A DNA stretch of 64,000 nucleotides from contig JASANC010002606.1 in the NCBI GenBank assembly GCA_030248135.1, positions 1 to 64,000 of the forward strand, read 5' to 3'. Below the pieces are notes generated by a model that did no database searches, was not told the origin of the DNA, and worked only from the letters and a program-made list of their open reading frames with translations. Source of the stretch: Theristus sp. LFF4_11 (lineage: Eukaryota > Nematoda > Chromadorea > Monhysterida > Xyalidae). This document shows, piece after piece, positions 45,668 to 56,023 of the stretch. Position 1 is the stretch's first letter. Each line of letters begins with the position of its first letter. The position numbers and the translations under genes were made by a program.

Positions 45668-46294
45668 TATACGTTTTCTGTCTCTCATTAACGTCCGATT
45701 TTGATAATTGCAGTGCAATTATTGTTCAAGTTTCCGAAATAATTGTGGTTCAAGAAAATAATTTCCACTATATATATGGTTTAAGTTGTATCAGTGAGAA
45801 AATTAGAGAAAATTGCGCAGATGAATGCAGCAAAGCGTCGAAATTCGGTCACGATAATTGCGGAACGATTGCAAATTAGGCGGTCGTTGTGCTAATTGCA
45901 GCAGAAAGAATCCTATAAAGACGGCCATCACCGGTCAGAGAACTTCATTGTCTTTCCTTCCGCAGTTAACATGGTCGACTGGCATCATCAACCATCAAAA
46001 CCATCGTTCGTCCAGCTGGCCGTCAGCAAAGCCTCAACACCCAAACGGGCTCATTATCATCACCTCGAGGCCCGCTGCGACGTTGAGCCTGAGCTTGCAT
46101 GGCTCCGTCAGACACCAAACACGGGTGCTTCCGTCGACTCGTCATCGTGGCCTCGGTCAGTGCTGTCGCTGACATCCCTGAATCGGCACGACACCAGCAC
46201 ACACGTCGAGTGTGGTGCTCGAACACCAAGCTACCGTGCAACTGTGTGACAAAATTGTGACAAAAAGGAAATGTTGACACAGGTGCAATCATAT
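45668..46294. other. Spacer with unassigned open frames
   Basis: Several overlapping open frames are seen (about 45,896-46,249), with no family resemblance and no clear splice sites. Nothing can be supported here as a gene. Confidence 0.3.
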
Positions 46295-46965
46295 GCTTCG
46301 TATTCGGTGATCTATCGGTGATTCTTGCGGTCGTGTCATAATCGGTGATTCTTGCGGTCGTGTCATATTCGGTGATCTATCGGTGATTCTTGCGATCGTG
46401 TCATAGTCGGTGATCTGTCGGTGATTCTTGCGGTCGTGTCATATTTGGTGATCTGTCATTGATTCTTGCGGTCGTGTCATAGTCGGTGATCTATCGGTGA
46501 TTCTTGCGGTCGTGTCATATTTGGTGATCTGTCGGTGATTCTTGCGATCGTGTCATAGTCGGTGATCTGTCGGTGATTCTTGCGGTCGTGTCATATTCGG
46601 TGATCTATCGGTGATTCTTGCGATCGTGTCATAGTCGGTGTTCTATCGGTGATTCTTGCGGTCGTGTCATATTTGGTGACCTGTCATTGATTCTTGCGGT
46701 CGTGTCATAGTCGGTGATCTATCGGTGATTCTTGCGGTCGTGTCATATTTGGTGATCTGTCGGTGATTCTTGCGATCGTGTCATAGTCGGTGATCTATCG
46801 GTGATTCTTGCGGTCGTGTCGTATGTGGTGATCTATCAGTGATTCTTGCAATCGTGCCATAATAGTCGGTGATCTATCGGTGATTCTTGCGGTCGTGTCA
46901 TATTTGGTGATCTGTCGGTGATTCTTGCGGTCGTTTCACATTCGGTGATCTATCGGTGATTCTTG
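46295..46965. repeat. 38-bp minisatellite
   Basis: About 17 tandem copies of a unit of about 38 bp made of CGGTGATTCTTGCGGTCGTG plus CATATTCGGTGATCTAT. Variants alternate (CGGTCGTG/CGATCGTG, ATTCGG/AGTCGG/TTTGG), suggesting a higher-order pattern of two or more units. Confidence 0.93.
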
Positions 46966-47122
46966 CGCTGACCACGACACTCATCGAGAGGAGGGTGCAT
47001 GAAGTTGGTCCGTCACTGGGGTCTGGGGTGTTTTGAGATTGCAGCAGAGCAACAATAGCCCTCCACCTCACCCGAAATTTATCGAACATTCCGTGGGCAC
47101 TAGTTGTGTCGTCTCTTTTGTG

Positions 47123-47300
47123 TAAAAACCCGGATTCCAAGTCGCGAACTGCCGCAGCGGCGTGGGCGACACGATCACGTGGAAGTGCCACGGCACTCTG
47201 ACCGATGGCAGCGTGTTTGATTTCGGCTCGTACTCGGAGACGCTTGGCGCTGGACAAGGGATCGTTGGTCAGTCGGTGTGTCTTGGGTGTCATGTTTCAG
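47123..47300 (+). pseudogene. FKBP-type peptidyl-prolyl isomerase exon-like fragment
   Basis: An open frame reads NCRSGVGDTITWKCHGTLTD, then GSVFDF and LGAGQGIVGQ. The G-D-x-(I/V), the GxLxDGxxFD and the LGxGQ(V/I)IxG steps are the FKBP hallmark. The frame stops soon after. No other FKBP exon is recognisable nearby: a minisatellite lies upstream and a mariner-like repeat (about 47,300-47,420) downstream. A single surviving exon of a secretory FKBP is possible. Weak but distinctive. Confidence 0.45.
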
Positions 47301-47918
47301 GATAAAAGTGATCCAAAAGTAGTGGGTGCAACTTTGAATCGCTCTAAGTCGTCAGCGGTTGTACCGTTGGAGCTGAAATTTTAGTCGCTTATTTAGGAAG
47401 CACAAACTTGAACCTCCACCTGCATTGCCCCTGTGCGGAAGCAACGAATTTCTGAATGCAAAACAGCATTTTTCTGTCTCACACTCACATCGGATTTATT
47501 CATCGCTAAACGACAAAAAGGCACTACAGCTATTGGTGCTTTCAATTTCCCTTCAAGCAATCGCGAAGATTTTCATTTTCTCTCCTCAATTGCCCTATGC
47601 TAAACGCTCGAAAGAAGCGAACATTTCGATTTTTGTTTAACAACCCCAGGCTTTCAGGGAGGGCTTTCATTTGAGCCATCAATCAGCGCGCTGCGATGAA
47701 ATTTGAGCTGACCCATCTTTTCAAGGAGTACCGACGGAGACACCCCTCTCATCTGGAAAAACACCCCCTCCCCAAAGTTCGGGTTGCACCCCCCAAGCGA
47801 AATCGCCAAAATTTGGCTCGATTCCTGATTACACATTACGGTCTGGCGGCGGGTACCCGAGGTCGGTCAACCCTTGATTTTGGACTTTTTACCTTTTATC
47901 TGCTAAAAACTTATAGAT
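47300..47918. other. Repeat remnants upstream of the HtrA gene
   Basis: About 47,305-47,420 resembles one end of a mariner-type element (AAAAGTAGTGGGTGCAACTT). About 47,625-47,740 matches in inverse a stretch at about 44,660-44,735 (GATGAAATTTGAGC). No gene seen. The HtrA promoter should lie in the last few hundred bases. Confidence 0.5.
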
Positions 47919-49909
47919 ATGTTCTCACAAACAAAAACTATCGCCAGTTTGCTGTGCTCAAGTGGTGCCAAAATTTCCAAAAACCAATATCGAGCAGTTT
48001 TTACTTCGGCAGCAAGGAAACATGAAGCAACAAGATTTGCATCGCAGCTGGCTGTTACTACCACCGCCGCCCTCAGTTTTGGAGGTTGCTATGCGTTCTG
48101 CCGTGACTATTTCTCTCCGATTTGGTTATTTCAGACTCAAATAGCAACTGCGTCTGCGTCGCAGGTAAAAATTGGTTTTTAATAGTTTTTTGCAGTTTTT
48201 TGTGGTTATTTTGTCGCGTTGTGATTTATGTTTTTTGCTAAATATTAGTTTCACCCTGATTTCTCAATTTTTTGTTTTTTGTTTATTTTGAACAGGTCTC
48301 CGTGTTACACGCTGTTCTTGAAGTTTTATCGGAGTTTTAGACGTCTCGCAAAATGAAATGAAAAATTGAGTTCAACTGTGGTGGCTTGAAGACCAAACAC
48401 TCGCGGTTTTTTGTTATTGTAGCGAACGCCCAGGCTGTATTTCTAATTCGTTTTGTCTTTTCGAGCAGTCAACTAAAACGAAGCCAGTGGCTAGTTCTCC
48501 TCCAGACAAAAAACGACGTCGCTTTCAAGTGGATTCAATCGATGAAATGGTGCATCAGATTGCGCCGTCAGTTGTCAGTGTCTCCACAAAGCTCGGGTAG
48601 GATTGTGATTATTGTAAACGTTCATTTTCTGTTTGACTTGTTACATAAGTCCGATCACTTGATTGGTTGATTGATTTTTTATTTCATTTGACACATTGTA
48701 AGTGTCAGGCATGTGCACAAAGAAAACTAGTTACCGAAGCAGCAAAGCTGGGCACATAGCCAATACATGCCGATTGATCGCCAATCGTTGCCACTATTCT
48801 ACAGCAATGGTTCTGGTGTGCTCGTTGACTCGTCACGTGGCCTTGTGGTCACCAATTGCCACGTGGTCGTGCCGGACTGCCCAAACCACAAACACCGGCG
48901 GCCGAAAGAAATTGACGTAACTCGAGCGTTTCTGCGATTCGTTTTTTGCATTTCCGTTTTGTTGCAATTGTTTTTGCAGATTATTTTGCACGATGGAACA
49001 AAGTGCAAGGGCAAACTGATTGCGGTCGATGCTGACATTGATTTGGCTGCGATCATAATTGCACCTGGCCTGGTTAGTTATTCTGTCTTCGTTGAACGAA
49101 TTCACCACAGTTCATTTTGACGGGAATGCAGTTATTTCCGTTGAAATGTGCTCTGTTTTGCAACACAGTTTTACTGCCACTGGACATACTTCAACCGTGA
49201 ATGTGTGTGTATGTTTTCGTATCAAAGTCGTGTTTCAGCCGAAAGACCACGTGAGCGAGGCAGAGTTCGGCGATTCGGCTGATTTGCGCCGTGGAGAACT
49301 GGTGGTGACCCTGAGCTGTCCAAACGCGTGCGATGCAGACCATGAACAACACCAAGAAACGGTCACCATGGGCGTTGTGTCCAATCCGTGGCGCACAATG
49401 GAGGATGACTGCTTGGATGACAATCAATACATCGAGGTTGACGAATGTTGTTTGTCACGTGTTGTGTGTTTTTGTGTTGTTGTTCGCTGTGTCTTTGCCC
49501 AGTGCACAACTGCATTGTTGTCTTTGCAGACGGACGTCGTGATCGTCAAAGGCAGCAGTGGCAGTGCGCTGCTGAACATGGTGCGTTTCATCAAAACGTT
49601 GCACGCTTGCTTTTGTTTTTGTTCGTTGCCGCTGGACGCCTTGTTCCATTCCGTCCACGTTGAGGCATTCGCCCGGGCGCTTGTGACTTGCAGACTCTTC
49701 TGTTTCGTCAAGACCTATTTATTAGACACCAACGAATTTTATTATTTTTCCGCCAGGATGGTCAAGTGATCGGCATCAATTCGTTCACGCGCGATGAGCT
49801 CAGTTTTGCCATTCCATCCAACCGTGTCAAAGAATTCATTCAGTCACTGCCCACTCAGCAAAACCCAAACTCAACGGGGTCATCATCAAAAACGCGCACC
49901 ACCGCATGA
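47919..49909 (+). CDS. HtrA-type serine protease lacking a PDZ domain
   Basis: HtrA2/Omi-like proteases degrade damaged proteins, usually in the mitochondrial intermembrane space. Seven exons with consistent phases: 47,919-48,164; 48,469-48,596; 48,748-48,916; 48,980-49,072; 49,239-49,436; 49,530-49,580; 49,757-49,909. They total 345 residues. Exon 1 has a basic, Ser-rich start and a hydrophobic segment (about residues 45-65), suggesting a mitochondrial presequence and membrane anchor. The triad is present: His in GLVVTNCHVV, Asp in DADIDLAAI and Ser in KGSSGSALLNM, which replaces the usual GNSGGPL. The protease domain ends with VIGINSFTRDELSFAIPSNR. The stop comes about 30 residues later, where family members normally have a PDZ domain. 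The third exon's acceptor (AAAG before 48,748) was chosen by phase and is the least certain. Confidence 0.88.
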
Positions 49910-50486
49910 GCTCGCTTCGATGTTTCACATTTTTTGTTCGAAAAACTGTACGTGATGATTTAGAAAACGGGTAATTTTCTTGTTTTGTCGACTTTGTTCT
50001 TAGTTGTGTCTGTTCCAGTGCCGTTATTTTCCTCTTTGCTTTCATCGCGATTAGTTTCTTGCATATCCGACATTGTTTTTGGTGTGCGTTTCATTTTTAT
50101 TCATGTACTAATTCCTCGCGCCAAAAAACAACAGTACTTGTGTAGTTCAATTGTCATTGTGGTAGAGTAAAGTGAGGTGACATTGAATTGACTGAAAATT
50201 GATTAATTATGATTTGATGCGACACCTTTCAGTTTATGTAAGCGTTTCAAAACTCGGCCAGTGTGTCCCAGACCAAGAATCGCTTGACTCGCCAGCTAGC
50301 GTGAAAAAATATATGTGACACTTGTACTGCTTGTTTAAAATTAATTGCGCGCCAGCTCTCGGAAGTTTAGGTTCGCTTCTCTTCGGTTAATCAGTGCAAA
50401 GTCGATCACACTCTGTAACATGTTCACAAATTCGTTGCACCATTACTGCACCTTTTAAAACTGCAAACGAATAGATTTGTGGTAAA
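49910..50486. other. Spacer between HtrA and the next gene
   Basis: It probably contains the HtrA 3' UTR and the promoter of the following gene. No other feature recognised. Confidence 0.4.
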
Positions 50487-51928
50487 ATGGCTATTGAGAG
50501 TCGAGTTGAGTCAACGCATCAAACTCGCTCTTCTAACGGGCACGCAAAGTCGTCTTCAAAGTCCGCGAAGCGTTCGCCGAAATCCAAAAGCGCTGTGCAC
50601 ACCGCCAGAAACGACGAGCACGCGACACAGAGGGCGCTGAAACACTGGGGCACCTTGCGACGTCGGCTCAGTTCGGCAGCACGCATCACGAAACGCCTTC
50701 AGGAGCAGGTGCAGTTTGCTGGTGGTTGCCACTGGCGACGTGCATCTGCAGTTGATCACTGAAACAACGTTGTCAGTGACCTTCCAGGGTCGTGGCCAAG
50801 TGGTTGAGAAAGAGGAGAAAACGCACCACGAAGTTGAGGCGTACTGCTGTGGCTTCAGGTTGCCGAAATGGTGGACAAGACGCCGATACAATGCGATGCC
50901 TTCAATAGCATCCAGGTAAGTATGGCCATTTATTCGGATGTGTTTGAAACATGCACGAAAAATCGCGTGAAGTAATGAACCGGCCAAGTAATGTGCCTTT
51001 GCAGGACAGACGTTTTTAAAGTAACTTGAATGATCTGCAATGTGGATATCAATCACTTCGAAGTCCCCACTGCATTTTGGAAATTCTTGTAGCAATTCGG
51101 CCGCCTTCATGCGCACGACGGCAAACATTCCAGGCTGCTTCCGTTCCACATTCAGATGGAGCCGTTGTGCTGTCTGCATTCGTGTTTGGTGATCGAAGCG
51201 TGCCGTTTCGTCGGCGTCTCTGAGCTGGTATGCACACTGTCAAAAAAACGAAAACTGTTTTTTAACTGCAGCCTTTTCTGAAATTGTACATTTTAGACAG
51301 TTTGAGGCCAAGCTTTTTTGACAGTGTGCATTGCAGTTGTGCATTGGCTGCAGTGCTGTTGGTGCGTTCCTGCACCTGAAACACTGCCAGTGGTGGTGGT
51401 CGGGTGTTGTGCAGTGCGCTCACGGCCAGAGCACCTCCAGTTTCCTGCCAGCCACATTTTGCTACAGTGTTTTTGCACATCTGCTGCTGCTGTTCGTCGC
51501 CGTCAATCTGGCACCAGACGCAATGAGCCACTGAATTTGTGCGCATTCGCTCCAATGAAAGCACGCGCTTTCTAAAAAAAGACTGCTGGGTGACTGTTTT
51601 GAGTGAACTTGTGGCTCTTTGCGACTGGTCTCAGATGTGGACGTCACTGGGACGATACGAGAACGACGGCGTTCGCTGGCACTACCGGGTGCAAACGTGC
51701 GGCTCGCTTCCGTTGTCGGTGTTGACATTGCTGTTGGTCATACTGGCCGTGTCTGTCGACAAACAGTACACACTGCCAGTGATCATGATCGGCACTGGCT
51801 GTGCGTGCAATCTGGCGTTGCACATTTGGGCGTTGTTCGCCATTCGTGAGTGCATGGTGTACTTCCATTATTGCAAAGCACTCATCGACCCCACGCCGTT
51901 GCCGTCCGCGCACCACCAACACCATTAG
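50487..51928 (+). CDS. Unrecognised multi-pass membrane protein
   Basis: Possible exons: 50,487 to about 50,711 (basic Ser/Lys-rich N-terminus, MAIESRVESTHQTRSSNG), about 50,712-50,917 (ends at a perfect CAG/GTAAGT donor), about 51,092-51,228 (acceptor TTCTTGTAG), about 51,337-51,520 (hydrophobic FCYSVFAHLLLLFVAVNL) and about 51,636-51,928 (LPLSVLTLLLVILAVSV, then VIMIGTGCACNLALHIWALF, stop 51,926). The last exons predict three or more membrane helices and a His-rich tail. I do not recognise the family. Frames of the middle exons do not join cleanly, and 51,179-50,556 is open on the minus strand too, so the model is uncertain. Confidence 0.45.
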
Positions 51929-52866
51929 GCGTTTGTGTTCGATTCAATCATTTGTTGTTGTTGTTTGGGGGGTGGGCAAGACAAGATGTCCTTAGCTTGT
52001 ATGTCGAGGGCAACATTTCTTATTCTTTAATGTTTACCAGCTGATCGTTCTTTGAGAAACTGTTATGTGTATAAACAAGATCGTCACTCATAACGTATTA
52101 CTTTGAAGAACAAGACGTTAAGCACAAAAACTTAGTTGACGGACAGGCGCATTGTGGTCATGTTTTATTGTCAATGAAGCATCAGCCAGCGGTGCGTACG
52201 AGTCTGTATAAGCCATTGCGCCATCATGGAAGCACCGAGATAATAGAATTGCACTTTTTTGCTGCACCACGCACGGCGCATGTCTCATTTGATTCCAATG
52301 TCGCTGTGCTTGCGCCTGGCTCAGCAAATCATCTGCAATGCAGCGACCAACGTGCGGCTCAGCAACTCATTACATCACATGAGAACGTCAGCCGGGCATA
52401 CAAACACGTGCACTACAATGTGCGTTGGCTCATTGCAACAACAGCTGCAGCGTACTCCTGCAGCCATTTGAACATTGACATTAACATTGCTGCTGAAAAA
52501 CGGATGCGCATATTCATTGTAGTGCCACAAAACGCTGATCGATTGCTAAACGAACTTGGAGTGACCGAGAGCCGCCATTTTTGTCTCTGTCACGACGCTG
52601 GAGTAAGAATGTGTGCCACTGCAGTCACGACATAACGCAAATGTAATCGAGGCTCGCATCGCAACGCCGCTCTTTGGTCGTCCGTTTCGCTCTGTGTTAT
52701 TCATTCGAAATGCACAACGGAAATGCATTGCCAAGTGGTATTGCATGCTGTTGTTCTGTGAGAGCATGGTGTTGCATGCTCTGTTCTAAAACTAAATCCA
52801 GTTCAAAAGTCACCAAACAGATTCATATTCGATCTGAACAAAACTGAACATTGTTTGCCATCAACA
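51929..52866. other. Spacer with unassigned ORF
   Basis: An open frame at about 52,168-52,635 has no family resemblance and no splice or start evidence. The promoter of the Ly6-like gene should be near 52,800. Confidence 0.3.
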
Positions 52867-54929
52867 ATGAACACAACGCCGATTGCAACGACTGTGGCGT
52901 TCTTGGCCGCTATTGTAAGAGTAACTAGCGGGCTCACGTGTTTTCCTGGCGCTCAATGTGCTGCAGGGACACACTACTGCTACGAGTGGGTGCAAACGCT
53001 GTACTACGACGAACGACGGATGCAAACCGATGATTACGATGCAGGTTGCTGGCAACACACCACGGACACGCAGCAATTTGGAATGGACTGTGACTATGTG
53101 ATGCGCACTGGCTACAGATTCCAGGTTGGCCGGCCTGTTTCTTTTTTCGGCCAGATGTGCCACCAGCCGCTGAAGTTGCTCCGCGTGCATCCAACCGTAG
53201 CGCACATCTGTTTTTCAGTGTGTGATTTAGAATGAAAGGCCGAAATTGATTGTTGCGCCGAGCAGTGTGCTTTTGCTCTCAGAACATGCGTTGCGTCGAC
53301 CTGGAGTACGGCAGGCGACAGCGGGCGGGCAGTCTTTGCTGCTGCGAGCACGCCAACTGCAACCGCAACAGTTCGCTGCTGTTCAGAGAGCGGGTGCACT
53401 GTCATGTTGGTAGAGCAGCGGACGAGAAGACGAGCCCCAAACTGTGTCCCATTGGACGGCAATGTCACAGCACAATGCTGCTGGCTGAGACGCCAAACGA
53501 TTACATTGTGTCTGGTTGCTATGAAATCGACACCGAAATGGTCGGCGCTTTGCTGAATGCACCTGCAAATCTTATGCCTGAAAAAGCTAAAAAAACAATA
53601 AAAACCTAGAAACGAGTTTCAGTTTTTTGAATTGAGTGCCACCTGATTTCTCAGATCAGTTCCATCGAAGGTGGCACAATTCTATCGTCCACATCACCGC
53701 TGATGTACGCAGACGGCATCCGCTGTGCCAAAGTCTACTACAACGTCGACAAACAACAACGATTTGAGGCGTACACTTGCCTGTGCCTCAGCAAACACAG
53801 GCAGCCGTGCAACACAAACTCCACAACGTTCGATGTTGCGCGCCGCTATCACCAGCAGCAAATGAATGCCATCTTGAAAGAGCACACTGGAAATCATGCA
53901 CGCAACCGAGTGATGGTGACGAACAAATGTCGCCAGCTGGTGAGCAGTGGCCTGCAGCTGTTGCACGACGACACGTGCCGACCGAAACGTGTGCCAGCGT
54001 GCTTTGCTGTGTTCAGTGATGCACACACGCGAAAGGGGTGTGTCGATTCACTCATCGATCAGTCAGGTGAGACTTCGCAGCTAGTATCAATTTCTTAGAT
54101 TTTGCGACTCAATCAATGCGTGTGTAGACGTAGAAAAGAAACTACTTTTCAATCTTTCTTTATGCGGCAATTCAAAATCACTTTATTGACTCGGCCTATA
54201 GGGGACTCGGATTGCCAATTTTGAATTTGCGCGTCATACGAAACTTTACCTACGGTCGGTCGATTAAACATGGCAGCTTTTTTCAGGGTGCAAAGAGCGC
54301 CCGAAATTTGGTGTGTGCCAAATTTGACGTGTTTTTTAACCAATTGATTCTTCGTGCTATTCTGTTCATTCTTTCTCCCTTACACACGCAATTGGGATCG
54401 GGAATGATCTTGGCATTCTTGAAAAGACAACTCCTAGTATGCGATTGATCCCACCTTCATGGAGAATACAAGAACTGCCGTATTTATTCGGCTACACTGT
54501 ATCGGTGCTCGCATTGAGCCTCTGGGCCAAAATAAAAGATCATACGTTGTTTTTAATGCGCGCCCTTATTGGTTGCGACGTACAACGGTTCAAATTGCAA
54601 GCGACATGTTCGTTTTACACTTCACTTCAGATGACTTTCAACTGCCAATGGACGCAGTGACCCGTGAGCGTTGCACAGCCACAGCAACGACGTCACAGCC
54701 GGTTTGTGAGCAAACAACAGTGAACAATGAGTCAGTGCTGGTGTGTTGCTGCGCTGCAGGACCAATGTGCAATGACAAACTGGAGCAACACTTGACACAG
54801 CTGCAACTGTTCGCTCTCCAGCAGAACTCGTCGTCTTTCGCTGCCAACGTGCACAATCCGAGAAACACTTGCCTTGGCCAACTTGGCAGCTTGATCATGT
54901 TCGTTCTATCGGCGTTCAGTTTTAGATGA
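52867..54929 (+). CDS. Three-domain Ly6/uPAR-like GPI-anchored surface protein
   Basis: Four exons with matching phases: 52,867-53,124; 53,283-53,540; 53,655-54,066; 54,631-54,929. They total 408 residues. The first ATG is followed by a signal peptide (about 22 residues ending VRVTSG). Three cysteine-rich modules each end in the Ly6/three-finger signature of neighbouring cysteines and a final Cys-Asn: LCCCEHANCN, TCLCLSKHRQPCN and VCCCAAGPMCN. The C-terminus is hydrophobic (CLGQLGSLIMFVLSAFSFR), as in a GPI-attachment signal. Such proteins are extracellular receptors or modulators; the ligand is unknown. The third intron (564 bp) is longer than the others and may hold an inserted repeat. Confidence 0.85.
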
Positions 54930-54945
54930 CATTCTTTGTTTGAAC

Positions 54946-54951
54946 AATAAA
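54946..54951 (+). promoter_or_regulatory. Polyadenylation signal AATAAA
   Basis: AATAAA lies 17 bases after the stop codon of the Ly6-like gene, giving a very short 3' UTR if used. Confidence 0.45.
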
Positions 54952-56023
54952 ACATGAAATCGTTTATTGTCTGTGAAACACGGAATATGTGATGAATCAG
55001 GAATCAAAATGAAAGCAATTAATCGGCCTTCGATTCTCAGTAATAATCACGCAAAACGACAAACACGCTTTTGAACACTGAACAAAATTCATAAACAAAG
55101 AGTAAATGACTTGCAGTGTAGAATGAACGAGTAACAAACGAATGTGCAGCATCATGCATGAGAAACCACGACCATGCAAAAACAAAAATTACAAGCACCA
55201 CCAATAATTGCATTTTAGTGAAACGTGTAAATGGAAATGTGATGAGGCAATAAATCAATATGAAATTACCAATCAGTTCAGCAAATCATTTTGGCAACCA
55301 ATCGATGGAATATTGATTCATATAAAAAGCAAACTTTCAAAACATGTTAGCTTCAGATGACTGATGAATAAAGAATACAAATTGTGAAATGTTAGGAGTC
55401 ACATGTTGCACGAATGTACTTATGTTGGCGCCTATTTGTATAAAATACAAAAATGGATGGAATAAAACAAAATCAACATTCACTGCATTTAAAAATGGTG
55501 ACCAGTTTCCAAAGTTTCATTGGCAAAAACCACGAAAAACCTTGTATCGTATTGTAAGGTAGACATTGGAGTGCACTGATAAAAATCAAGGTGATTTAGT
55601 GCGAGCAATCAATTGCTCACCACTAGGACACCAGTGGCAGGTGCTGAGCAAATGATCACACATGTCGGTTCACCTGTAATTTTCCTCAGTGTAATGCGTT
55701 TGTATCGCAGACGCGCTTGACTTGCCATTATGTTGATAGATCACAAAACAAACCAATTCACAGTACCGCTAGCGATCATTCACAATGAATGTGACTTAAA
55801 AACGTTAATTATGCAACAATCACATAAAAATATCGATACAAGCAAAGCGAAAAATTAGTGAAAAATATGAAATGTATTCATGATTTGAGATTTGTTTGCT
55901 TTCTAACACCTTCGAAAGTTTAACACCAAGAAAGCAGAATGAAATGAAGCATAACGTCATTGTTAGCCGTGACAGCAGCAACAAGCGACACAGCAACGCA
56001 TTCACACAACCACGGACGCCTGC
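54952..56023. other. Spacer between convergent genes
   Basis: An AT-rich region between the 3' ends of the Ly6-like (+) and coronin (-) genes. No gene recognised. A short minus-strand open stretch (55,258-55,037) is hydrophobic but unassigned. Confidence 0.4.

Noticed and set aside
46295..46965. Possible CRISPR array
   Set aside because: Units are contiguous tandem copies without unique spacers, in an animal genome.
50712..50917. Small heat-shock protein domain
   Set aside because: A faint resemblance in one frame requires a frame change, and the conserved alpha-crystallin core residues are not convincing.
50556..51179. 207-codon minus-strand ORF opposite the membrane-protein gene
   Set aside because: The strong splice donor (CAG/GTAAGT) and acceptor signals favour the plus strand, and the ORF has no recognised domain. 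Kept only as a doubt in that gene model.
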